Of a DNA stretch of 64,000 nt, positions 16,380 through 25,130 are shown one piece after another. The DNA comes from Cytophagaceae bacterium ABcell3 (GTDB lineage: Bacteria > Bacteroidota > Bacteroidia > Cytophagales > Cytophagaceae). The notes below the pieces were generated by a model. That model was not told the origin of the DNA. It did no database searches and saw only the letters and a program-made list of their open reading frames with translations. The DNA lies in assembly GCA_030913385.1 (NCBI GenBank), contig CP133159.1, forward strand, positions 2,998,584 through 3,062,583, in the 5' to 3' direction. A program made the translations under genes and the position numbers. How positions within the stretch are numbered: the stretch's first letter is position 1; the number at the start of each line of letters is the position of its first letter.

Positions 16380-17585
16380 ATGGAAAACTTTTATACCATT
16401 AATAATTTATGGATGCTTGTTTGCACCATGATGATTTTTGTTATGCATCTGGGGTTTGCTGCCCTGGAAGCAGGTTTTACGCAGTCAAAAAATACGATCA
16501 ATATTTTATTTAAGAACTTGCTGGTTCCAGTAGTGGGTATAATGAGTTTTACCTATGTCGGTTATAATCTCATGTATCCGGGAGAAGAGTTTAGTGGCCA
16601 ATGGTTTGGATATAGCGGATGGGGACATGAAGGCGTAAATGAAGAACATATATATGACAGGAAGTTTCCATTTTGGGCTTTGATTTCATTTAAAGCTATG
16701 TTTGCCGCCACTGCAGCCACCATTGTTTCAGGCTCTGTAGCAGAAAGGATACATTTTAGGAGTTTTATGATATTCTCTATTCTTTTTGTTACTTTTTGCT
16801 ATCCTGTTGTGGGTATGTGGCTGTGGGGTGGGGGATATCTGAGTACCATGGAAACCCCTTTTTATGATTTTTCTGGTGCCAGCATTGTTCACTCCGTGGG
16901 AGGTTGGGGCGCCTTAGCTGGAACTATTATGTTAGGTCCGCGTATTTGTAAGTTTGAAAATGGGAAAAGTAATCAAATTGAAGGTCACAGTATGGCTTTG
17001 GCCACAACCGGTATTTTTTTGCTTTGGTTTGGATGGTTTGGGTTTAATGCCGGCTCTGTATTTTCCGCTGAACCATTAGATGTGTCTTTAGTAGTTCTTA
17101 ATACTGCTATAGGTGGTTCTGCTGGAGCCGCTGGTTCTTGGTTGTTTACATGGATTTTTATTAAAACTCACTATTTACCTGCTTTTATATCTGGGATTCT
17201 AGGCGCTTTAGTAAGTACTACGGCTGGTGCTAACTTATTCCTTCCACATGAAGCTGGCATTACCGGTTTTGTTTCTGGTTTCTTGGTGGTTTTTACTATT
17301 CAGTTTTTCAATAAAGTTAAAATAGATGATCCTGTTTCTGCTATCCCTTCACATTTAGTTTGTGGCATATGGGGCACTTTGGCAGTTGGACTTATGGGAG
17401 ATTTAGCAGGTTGGAACCAATTTCTAAGCCAGCTTTTCGCCATTCTGGTCATAGGGGCTTTTAGTTTTACTTTTTCTATGGTTTTCTTTTACTTACTTAA
17501 GGTTACCATAGGTTTGAGGGTTTCTGAAAAAGTTGAGATAGAAGGTTTGGATATTGAAGAACACGGAATGAAGGCATACCGGTGA
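16380..17585 (+). CDS. amt: Ammonium transporter (Amt family)
   Basis: The 401-residue protein has about eleven membrane helices and the conserved Amt landmarks: LEAGFTQSKN near residue 27, DFSGASIVHSVGG with the first pore histidine, WFGWFGFNAGS and DDPVSAIPSHLVCGIWG with the second pore histidine. Both twin histidines are therefore kept. It imports ammonium/ammonia through the inner membrane. No glnK (PII) gene is adjacent, which differs from the usual pair, and no C-terminal fusion domain is present; the tail is short (GLRVSEKVEIEGLDIEEHG). It is convergent with the GH8 gene, separated by repeat B copy 1 and a strong hairpin. Confidence 0.93.
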   Translation: MENFYTINNLWMLVCTMMIFVMHLGFAALEAGFTQSKNTINILFKNLLVPVVGIMSFTYVGYNLMYPGEEFSGQWFGYSGWGHEGVNEEHIYDRKFPFWALISFKAMFAATAATIVSGSVAERIHFRSFMIFSILFVTFCYPVVGMWLWGGGYLSTMETPFYDFSGASIVHSVGGWGALAGTIMLGPRICKFENGKSNQIEGHSMALATTGIFLLWFGWFGFNAGSVFSAEPLDVSLVVLNTAIGGSAGAAGSWLFTWIFIKTHYLPAFISGILGALVSTTAGANLFLPHEAGITGFVSGFLVVFTIQFFNKVKIDDPVSAIPSHLVCGIWGTLAVGLMGDLAGWNQFLSQLFAILVIGAFSFTFSMVFFYLLKVTIGLRVSEKVEIEGLDIEEHGMKAYR

Positions 17586-17608
17586 CCTTTTGATATAAAA
17601 TAAGATAA

Positions 17609-17732
17609 GGGTTGCCCGTTTAGGTCTGCAAGAAGTAATAGGTCTTTTTACTTGTATGGCGTTTTTTCGAGTTGCCTTCCTTGAATAGTGGGATGTACCA
17701 ATGTTAAAAAATAAGTCGGCCATTGACTAAAA
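17609..17732 (+). repeat. Dispersed repeat B, copy 1 (left half only)
   Basis: This segment aligns along about 125 bp with 63201-63322, sharing blocks such as AGTAATA, TGCCTT, AAAATAAG and CGGCCATTGA. It begins with a GGGTT-G-CCC motif like the ends of the larger foldback element near 63 kb. The second half of that element is absent here, so this looks like a truncated copy. It carries no ORF. Confidence 0.65.
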
Positions 17733-17746
17733 TTCTTAATTAAAAA

Positions 17747-17803
17747 AACAAGGAGCTTCCTAAGCCGGACTGCATATTCCGACCTAGGAAAACCCCTTGG
17801 TTA
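17747..17803. terminator. Bidirectional terminator between amt and GH8 gene
   Basis: CAAGG (17749-17753) pairs with CCTTG (17795-17799) and TTCCTA (17757-17762) with TAGGAA (17785-17790), giving a two-part stem with short internal loops. An A-run precedes it (termination on the minus strand), and T-rich sequence follows. It sits 12 bp from the end of the GH8 gene and 162 bp from the end of amt. Confidence 0.6.
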
Positions 17804-17814
17804 TTAGCTTTCTT

Positions 17815-20800
17815 TTATTGTTTTACAAGCTTCTTAATTACAGAGATTCCTTCTTGTGACTTTACTTCCACAAAATAAACACCTGAAGCAAGTTTGGAAA
17901 CATTAAAACCATACCCGCTTGTGATGTGGTTCACATCATGAAATACTATAATTCCCAAACTGTTCCGTACAACAACCTCATTGATATTGCTGATACTTCC
18001 TGTGCTAACAAATACTATCTCTTGTACAGGGTTAGGGTAAAAGTAAATCTCACTTGCTAACGCCTCAGGGCTGATACTTGTTACAGTAGATGCTCCTGTT
18101 AAGATAATTGTATAAGTACCTACATTTGGATCATCACTAACAATAGTCAATTCAGCAACATGTGAACCTGAAATTGTAGAGGTAGGGACGTATGCTACAG
18201 TAAAACTGGTTGACCCTCCTACAGGAATGATAGCATTAGGATACTCTACCACCTCAAAGTATTCAGCATTCCACCTTCCGATTTGCACCAGAGGGTTTCC
18301 TGTTAAAGTAAGAGGTGTTGTACCATTATTGGTTATGGTATACGTAACCTGTGCAGTTTGTCCATTGGCTACTACTCCAAAGTCAGAAAATTCACCATTA
18401 GCTACATCTAGGCTTATACTTCCGTTCGGAGGTGTTTGTCCTGGAGAAGTGCCATTGCCTGATAAAGTAATGCTGTACGAAGGCCTTTCTTGATCATTGC
18501 TCGCAACAACTAAGGTGGCTGTCCTTGTTCCTATAGCACTTGGGGTAAATGCAACGGTAAAGGTTGAGGAACCTCCGGCACTTATTGTTGAAGTAGGTTC
18601 TGTTAAGACTACAAAGTTTGCTGACATGGCGCCAGAAATTGTAACACCACTAATAGTTAAAGGGGCAGTACCAATGTTAGAAACCGTAAAGGTGATTGGT
18701 TCGCTTTGTGTTCCAACCTCTACATTTCCAAACGGCTGTGTGCTACCTGCCACTACATTGAGCCTTATTATTGGGGCTAACGTGGTAGACGCTGTGGCTG
18801 TACCTGTTAAGTTAATGGTATATGTTTCCAATTCTGAATCACTGCTCACAATGTTCAAGCTAGCAGTGCGTGTACCTTCTGCTGTTGGAGAGAACACCAC
18901 TGAAATAGTGGTTGTGCTGCCGATAGCTAAAGGTGAAGCTGGTTCTGAAACAATAATGAAGTCACCTGCATTGGTTCCGTCAATGCTCACACTTGAAATG
19001 TTTAGTGGAGCTAAACCATTGTTGGTAATGGTATATGATATCACCTGACTTTCTGAACCTACGCTTACTTCTCCATAAGATGAAGTGCTTCCAGAAGGAA
19101 CATCTAAGCTAATGCTGCCGGTAAGTGGAGCAGTTGCTGTCCCTGCCAGATTGATGGTGTACTCTGGCTGTTCCGGATCATTGCTTCCAATGGTCATGGT
19201 TGCCTCTTTTTCACCTTCTGAAGATGGTCTAAATACCACAGAAAATGTTGTAGAGCCTCCTACAGCTACACTTACAGCAGGGTTTTGGACCACAATGAAA
19301 TCTGTAGCATCTGTTCCAGTAATGGATACAGAAATATTTCTTAAAACTGCCGAACCTGTATTGGAAATAGTATAAGTTACTAAGTCGCTATCAGATCCTG
19401 AAGGCACACTGCCGAAAGAGGAAAGTCCACCTGAAGCTATATTCAAACTGATAGAAGGAGTAGGTTCAATAGTTCCATTTCCTGTCAGATTAATTACATA
19501 TTCAGTAGTTTCCGGGTCATTGCTCGCAATTGTTAGCACGGCGCTTCTGGTACCTTCAGCAGCCGGGGAGAAAACAACAGTAAAGGTAGTTGATTCTTCA
19601 GGGCTTAAAGATGTATTTGTCGCTGAAAGATTTACAGTAAACTCGTCTGCATGTAAGCCTGATACCGCAACTGCCGGTGTGCCTACAAGGTTTAGGGTAC
19701 CAGTTCCTGTGTTGGTAATGGTATACACCACAGGTGTTCCGGTAGAACCTACAGTCACATTGCCTACATTAGAAACTTCTGTGTGTGCAATATTTGCACT
19801 GATAACTGCCACAGGAGCAACACCTATACCTGATAGGTTGATGATATAAGGATTGTTCTCATTGTCATTGTTTGAAATAGTAAGAACAGCTTCTCTTATA
19901 CCAACACCAGAAGGAGTGAAAACAACTGAAAATGTTGTGTTCTGTCCACCTTCTACAGTAGATGCTGTAGTAGTCGTATTAACGATAAAGTCTGTAGCAT
20001 GATCACCGGATATGAGTACAAGCGGATCTCCGTCCAGTGTTAATGGTGCTGTGCCACGATTAAACACAGTAAACAGTATAGGAGCAGAACTTGTCCCTTC
20101 TAATCTGTCAGCAAAAGCATAAGCCCCGTCTGATGAAATTGCAGTACTGCCTACTTGAACACTTATTTCTGGAAGCTCTTCCGTTACACCTGTTCCTGTA
20201 ACCGTAAAGGTATAAGGTGATTCTTCTGTATTGTTTTCGATGGTAATTATAGCAACTCTTTCGCCAGCTTCTGTAGGGTTAAAGGAAACAGAAAATGTAG
20301 TAAACCCTCCGGCGGCAATTTCAGATTCTGTATCAGATTGGTTGATGGTGAAATCGTCCGCGTTTACTCCACCAATACTGATCACTGGCGTTCCTAAAAG
20401 GTGAAGTATTGCATTTCCATCGTTGGCAATGGCAAACACAACATCTGTTCCTTCATGGCCCACAAGTGCGTTGGCAAATGCATATGCGCCTTCTGATAAA
20501 ATTGGGTTGTTCCCTTGCCTTACCATTATTTCAGGGTTGAGCGCTATGCCATTACCCGACAAAGTAATAATGAAAGGAGAATTTTCCAGATCATTACTTT
20601 CTATAGATATCTCCGCACTTCTCAAGCCAGGTGCTGAAGGTGCAAAAATTACACTAAATGCAGTACTTTCTCCCTCGGAAAGCGTGGCTGTCGTAGACTC
20701 TTGTGAAACAATGAAATCTTCAGCAGCATCACCTGTAACAGAGATTAAAGGTGTTCCTGTCAGGTGAAGTGTAGCAAGCCCACTATTTCCGATGGTAAAT

Positions 20801-23800
20801 GTTACAGCCTCACTACTGGTCTCCATTTCTTGATCACCAAAATCATAAGTTTCAGACGGTGAAATAGATTCTGAACCAACAGCAAGGTTGATTTCTGGAG
20901 CTATTCCAATACCTTCTAGGTTTATATAGTAGGGGTTTTCATCACTGTCATTGTTCTCTATCTCTATAGAGGCTGTTTTAAGGCCACTAGAAATAGGGGT
21001 GAAGGTTATGGTAAATGAAGTCGCTCTTCCTAAAGTGACAGGTGAAGTAACCAATTCTTGATTGATCGTGAAATGGTCGGCATCATTACCTGTAATGCTG
21101 ATCTTAGGATCTCCTGAAAGAATAAGGTCTTCGACACCATTGTTTACAATAGTCAGGGTAACCTCTTCACTGCTTTCTCCTGTAGCTATATTTTCGAAAG
21201 CTATGGTAGAGCCTGTAAGGATATTTTCTATCCCCCTTCTGACATTGATTTCAGGTTCAACAGAGTATATGAGGTTATCAATTCTATAGCTTCTTTGTGC
21301 TAGAGTAGCAGTATGGGTTCCATTAGGGTCAATAATTATATCAATGAAAGCCGCTTCCTGAGAATTGATTGCGTCTGTAAAGTCAAAGTTTAAGGTTTCC
21401 CATACATTAGTTCTGGTCATCCTTGCATAAGCCTGTGCGACTTCTGTTTCTCCGTCATCTTTCTTCAAGGACAAAATAACCTCGGTTTCAGGATTAGGGG
21501 AAAGAACTTGTAAGCTCAAAACGGTTCTTCCAAGGCTAAGGTCAAAATAGTCGCCGCATGCCGCATAACGGATAACATCTGCAGTTGCAGCAGCAGGCCT
21601 TACATAGCTAGCGCATCCAGCACTGCTGTTTCCTGTTAGAACAGTGTTTGTAGCAAATTCATTGTATGAGCCTGTTGGACTAAATGCCAAGGTAACGTAC
21701 CGGTTACTATCAAAGTCATTAAGGATCCTGGTAGCTTGAATTTGGGTTACGCAAGGTAAACCTTCTTCGTACCTGATGTCATCGATGTAATAAGTCCTAG
21801 ATGCTGTAGTGCCAGTGTTATTGCCATCTGGGTCAATGAAAATATCAATAGCCCTGACACTGGTATTTCCTTGAATGGCGCTGAAGTCAAAGTACAATCT
21901 TTCCCATGCGCCAGCTTTTGTAGTCATGGCTGTAAAAGCTGCTACTTCTAGCGGCTCCTCTGCAGTAGCACTGTTTTTTAAAGACATGGTTACAGGTACC
22001 CCTGCACGGGTAGAATATATCAACATACTGATATATGCCTTTTCCTCCAAGTCTAAATAAGCACCGCAAGTAGCATATCTAATGATTTGGAATTCACCTA
22101 CAGGTCTTACATAATGGGCCACAGTGGCACTTGGGTTTTTGTCATCGACAAAAGGGTTGGCAAAAACTTCATTAAAAGTGCCTGGAGGCGCCCATGGAAG
22201 GGACATGTTACGGTGGTTGTCGTAATCTTGTAATACACCTGAAGCAGGAATGTCTGCCAAACACGGTGCGACATCAAGTTTTATTTCATCTACATAATAA
22301 GTTTGGGTACCTTGTGAGGCTAGTGGATCAATAAAAACCTCTATAAACCTAACACCGGCAACCCCTAGAGCGGCACTATGGTCAAAGTACAACCTTTCCC
22401 ATTGGTTAGTTTTTGTGGTATTTACAGTGACACTAGAAGTAGCAGGGTAAGTATCTGTATCGGCTACATCGGCGGCTGTTTTTAGGTTCATAAGAACAGG
22501 AGTTCCTGCTACTGGAGAGTAAACCAACATGCTTATAATATGCTTTTCACTTGACAAGCTGATGCTGTTGGTTCCACAAAGCCTATATCTAACACCATTG
22601 TAGTCTCCTGTTGCAGGCCTGACAAAAGAAGCTACTCTATAACTTTGGTTTTTGTCATCTACATAAGGGTTGGCTACTGTTGTCCATGCAGGGTTAGCAT
22701 AATCGAGTGTCGAGTTTGCCGTGTTTGCATCAAAGTCCTGAAAAACTTCATTTGCTGTAATGGCTTGTCCGCATGCTACAAAGCTAGCTGATAAATTAAC
22801 CCTAAAAGCAGGATTGCTGGCATCATCAGAAGTAATAGTAAATGAGCCAGTAGTATTGGCAGCGGTGGTAGAGGTAGCTGTTACCCAAAAATATTCAGAC
22901 TCTCCAATTCCAACAGTCGTTGGGATAGGGACTTGTACAGCAAAACCTGTAGACCCTACAATATCAGCAATATTTAGCGGGGCATCGCCTGTATTTCTGA
23001 TTTCGAATCTGTGAGAGTTAGGGGAAGCTGTAGCTCCAGTACCCATTGCAAAAGTGCTATTGCGGGCTATAGAATTACCAGCGGCAAACACAGCAATTCG
23101 AGGTGCGGTAGCGGTTAAAGTTCCCGTGCCAGTAACAGTAAAGGTGTAAGGGTTTTCGTGATCATCAGGGTCATTGTTTGCTATGGTAACCAATGCAGTT
23201 CTTGTTCCTGTTGTGCTGTTAGGGCTAAATGTAATAGTAAAAGTAGCTGACTGGTTTCTTCCAAGAGAAGCAGGGACTGCACTTTGGTTGATCGTAAAGT
23301 TAGCTGCATCCTCACCAGATATGGCTACTCTAGGTGTGCCATTCAGTAGTAAAGTTTCTGCGCCCTTGTTTTCTATCGTAAAAGTTATTTCCTTATTGCC
23401 TGATTGGATAACGTTTTGAAAATCATATTCTGTCTGGCTTGGGATATCGGTTGTTCCAACGCGGACATTGATATCTTGGAATGAAGTGGTTCCCATCTTC
23501 CAAAAGTTACCCGTCATCATGAACAAAGACATTACCCTTAAAGTATTGCCAAAATATCCAGAAGGCTGGAAGTTGTTGATAGGGTCTTTTGTAAAACGTA
23601 CCTCATTGTACATACTGTTCATGAACGCCTGGTTGCTAGCATCTGTACCCATTGCTGCAAGGGCATAAGTAGAAACAAACGTAGCATTATGAGCACCGGC
23701 TCCAGAACCATCAAGGTTTCTCGGCCCTCTTAGGTTTCCAGCGCCTTGGCTCTTACAGTAGTTGGTCATTTTTTCAAGCAGGTTCTTTGCCCTAGGCTCG

Positions 23801-24684
23801 TTGTTCCAGATGACATCTTGCGCCATACGGAATGGGAAACGGCATGCATCATAACCATAACCCATGTATCCTCCATTACAGGTGTTCATTACACCCTCTT
23901 CATTGCACCAGTCACTTACTAAGCCTGTTATAGGGTGTGCGTTTCTGTTAAGCATCGTGTATGCTCCATCAATTGAATTGTTCCAGTTGGCAGCCAATGC
24001 TGGCATATGGCTAGCATATTCACGATAATAAGCTGGAGATTGATAACTTGGGTTACGGCACGAGCTCCATCCCCAGGCATCACCATTTTTTGCCTGAAAC
24101 CGCTGGTGGTCCATTTCAGTACGCCAAATAGCATCAATAAGCTGAGAGGCCTCATGTCCATAATTAAAAGGTTGAGTAGCATTAGGCCATTGATTTTGTG
24201 CTAGAAGCAGGGCCATGGCAGCGTCGAACTCTGCATCTGTTGCGCCGTTAAATCCACGCACAGTATTACAACCTTCTATAAGCCAGTTCATGACACCGTT
24301 ACCATTCGAGTTGTCTTTATAGTAATGCCATAAACCATCAAATAATGGCTTGTCTGCCGCATAAACGGCCAAAAGCATACCATAAGCTATACCTTCAGAT
24401 ACTACCCTGTTAGGATCGTCAAACTTTACTCTGAACCTTCCATTAGGGCAGGCGGCAACATAATGTTGCTTCCATTCATTGTATGCCTCAGCCGCATGCT
24501 GAGATCTTCCAAAGGGGCCTCCACTAGGTAAATTGTTTGGCATAATACCAAACGCATAACCTTGATTGGCTCCAAAAGGCACTACCGCCCCAGCCGGGGT
24601 GTTTATTTGTGCCTTGACTACTCCATTATATAACATAATGAAGCAGAAAACGCTTAAAAAATTAAGCAGGAAACGTTTTTTCAT
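17815..24684 (-). CDS. Giant secreted GH8 glycoside hydrolase with CBM-like and Ig-like repeats and T9SS domain
   Basis: The 2289-residue protein has a Sec signal (residues 1-25) and a GH8 catalytic domain (about 30-400). Family residues are visible: Glu97 in VVSEGIAYGM (proton donor), Asp150 in ATDAEFDAAMALLLAQ, and Asp279 in GYGYDACRFPFRMAQD. Two Ig-like choice-of-anchor/ASPM-type repeats follow (about 404-635). Three CBM-like jelly-roll modules of about 170 residues come next (about 636-805, 807-974, 977-1145), each opening with a D-F/Y-D segment and ending near YYVDEI or YYIDDI. Nine more Ig-like repeats then run to about 2205. The last 75 residues are a type A T9SS sorting domain (YPNPVQEIVFVSTGS to KKLVKQ). 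GH8 enzymes cleave cellulose, chitosan or xylan, so a cell-surface or secreted beta-glucanase is likely. The substrate is not fixed by sequence. Confidence 0.9.
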   Translation of the reverse strand: MKKRFLLNFLSVFCFIMLYNGVVKAQINTPAGAVVPFGANQGYAFGIMPNNLPSGGPFGRSQHAAEAYNEWKQHYVAACPNGRFRVKFDDPNRVVSEGIAYGMLLAVYAADKPLFDGLWHYYKDNSNGNGVMNWLIEGCNTVRGFNGATDAEFDAAMALLLAQNQWPNATQPFNYGHEASQLIDAIWRTEMDHQRFQAKNGDAWGWSSCRNPSYQSPAYYREYASHMPALAANWNNSIDGAYTMLNRNAHPITGLVSDWCNEEGVMNTCNGGYMGYGYDACRFPFRMAQDVIWNNEPRAKNLLEKMTNYCKSQGAGNLRGPRNLDGSGAGAHNATFVSTYALAAMGTDASNQAFMNSMYNEVRFTKDPINNFQPSGYFGNTLRVMSLFMMTGNFWKMGTTSFQDINVRVGTTDIPSQTEYDFQNVIQSGNKEITFTIENKGAETLLLNGTPRVAISGEDAANFTINQSAVPASLGRNQSATFTITFSPNSTTGTRTALVTIANNDPDDHENPYTFTVTGTGTLTATAPRIAVFAAGNSIARNSTFAMGTGATASPNSHRFEIRNTGDAPLNIADIVGSTGFAVQVPIPTTVGIGESEYFWVTATSTTAANTTGSFTITSDDASNPAFRVNLSASFVACGQAITANEVFQDFDANTANSTLDYANPAWTTVANPYVDDKNQSYRVASFVRPATGDYNGVRYRLCGTNSISLSSEKHIISMLVYSPVAGTPVLMNLKTAADVADTDTYPATSSVTVNTTKTNQWERLYFDHSAALGVAGVRFIEVFIDPLASQGTQTYYVDEIKLDVAPCLADIPASGVLQDYDNHRNMSLPWAPPGTFNEVFANPFVDDKNPSATVAHYVRPVGEFQIIRYATCGAYLDLEEKAYISMLIYSTRAGVPVTMSLKNSATAEEPLEVAAFTAMTTKAGAWERLYFDFSAIQGNTSVRAIDIFIDPDGNNTGTTASRTYYIDDIRYEEGLPCVTQIQATRILNDFDSNRYVTLAFSPTGSYNEFATNTVLTGNSSAGCASYVRPAAATADVIRYAACGDYFDLSLGRTVLSLQVLSPNPETEVILSLKKDDGETEVAQAYARMTRTNVWETLNFDFTDAINSQEAAFIDIIIDPNGTHTATLAQRSYRIDNLIYSVEPEINVRRGIENILTGSTIAFENIATGESSEEVTLTIVNNGVEDLILSGDPKISITGNDADHFTINQELVTSPVTLGRATSFTITFTPISSGLKTASIEIENNDSDENPYYINLEGIGIAPEINLAVGSESISPSETYDFGDQEMETSSEAVTFTIGNSGLATLHLTGTPLISVTGDAAEDFIVSQESTTATLSEGESTAFSVIFAPSAPGLRSAEISIESNDLENSPFIITLSGNGIALNPEIMVRQGNNPILSEGAYAFANALVGHEGTDVVFAIANDGNAILHLLGTPVISIGGVNADDFTINQSDTESEIAAGGFTTFSVSFNPTEAGERVAIITIENNTEESPYTFTVTGTGVTEELPEISVQVGSTAISSDGAYAFADRLEGTSSAPILFTVFNRGTAPLTLDGDPLVLISGDHATDFIVNTTTTASTVEGGQNTTFSVVFTPSGVGIREAVLTISNNDNENNPYIINLSGIGVAPVAVISANIAHTEVSNVGNVTVGSTGTPVVYTITNTGTGTLNLVGTPAVAVSGLHADEFTVNLSATNTSLSPEESTTFTVVFSPAAEGTRSAVLTIASNDPETTEYVINLTGNGTIEPTPSISLNIASGGLSSFGSVPSGSDSDLVTYTISNTGSAVLRNISVSITGTDATDFIVVQNPAVSVAVGGSTTFSVVFRPSSEGEKEATMTIGSNDPEQPEYTINLAGTATAPLTGSISLDVPSGSTSSYGEVSVGSESQVISYTITNNGLAPLNISSVSIDGTNAGDFIIVSEPASPLAIGSTTTISVVFSPTAEGTRTASLNIVSSDSELETYTINLTGTATASTTLAPIIRLNVVAGSTQPFGNVEVGTQSEPITFTVSNIGTAPLTISGVTISGAMSANFVVLTEPTSTISAGGSSTFTVAFTPSAIGTRTATLVVASNDQERPSYSITLSGNGTSPGQTPPNGSISLDVANGEFSDFGVVANGQTAQVTYTITNNGTTPLTLTGNPLVQIGRWNAEYFEVVEYPNAIIPVGGSTSFTVAYVPTSTISGSHVAELTIVSDDPNVGTYTIILTGASTVTSISPEALASEIYFYPNPVQEIVFVSTGSISNINEVVVRNSLGIIVFHDVNHITSGYGFNVSKLASGVYFVEVKSQEGISVIKKLVKQ

Positions 24685-25122
24685 TCGGGTTTTGTTAGAT
24701 TAATAATACAACCAGATTATTCAATTTTTTCAACCTTGAATAAATCGGTTAAATCTAAGTATTTTACAATATATTGCAATTTTTTAGCTTAAAAATATTA
24801 TTATATCAAAAGTGTAATATTTTGACTTTTTGAAAAGAAATGTTTGAAAAATTATATTTTTTTTGATGATGTCCTATGGAATTTTGCAAATTTTAAATAA
24901 TATTCTCATGTTTTGTGCAAAATTGCATTTTTTATATATTGCACATTTCTTATAAGTGACTGGATTTTTGCAAGTGAAAAGTGGAGTGTTTTAATAATTA
25001 AGTAATATGACTTTTCCCAGTGAATGGTGGCGAAAAGTATAAAAATTGATGATTGGGATGAGGATAAAAAAAAGCTCCTTATATATTAGAGCTTCTGTTT
25101 GTTATTTTTGTAAAAAGGATAT
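24685..25122. other. AT-rich upstream region of GH8 gene with TTGCA cluster
   Basis: No ORF is visible. TTGCA/TGCAA words recur: palindromes ATTGCAAT (24773-24780) and TTTGCAAA (24883-24890), TGTGCAA and TTGCACA as a 7-bp inverted repeat (24914-24920 and 24939-24945), plus TTTGCAAG (24967-24974). They lie 89-290 bp before the GH8 start and may be binding sites for its regulator. A hairpin at 25066-25107 closes the region. Confidence 0.45.
25066..25107 (-). terminator. Minus-strand terminator next to the IS element
   Basis: AAGCTC (25072-25077) and GAGCTT (25089-25094) form a 6-bp stem. Read on the minus strand, the stem is followed by an eight-T run. Before the IS arrived it would have been about 200 bp downstream of the thioredoxin-fold gene that ends at 26589. 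The plus-strand side is also T-rich, so it may work both ways. Confidence 0.55.
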
Positions 25123-25130
25123 TAATAAGT
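25123..25130. repeat. Left target-site duplication TAATAAGT
   Basis: This 8-bp sequence directly abuts the left inverted repeat and is identical to 26406-26413, marking the insertion site of the IS. Confidence 0.9.

Noticed and set aside
18227-20767. Several long antisense frames inside the GH8 gene, up to 183 codons
   Set aside because: They are shadows of repetitive Ig-like coding sequence; their Val/Ala-rich translations mirror the repeat spacing.
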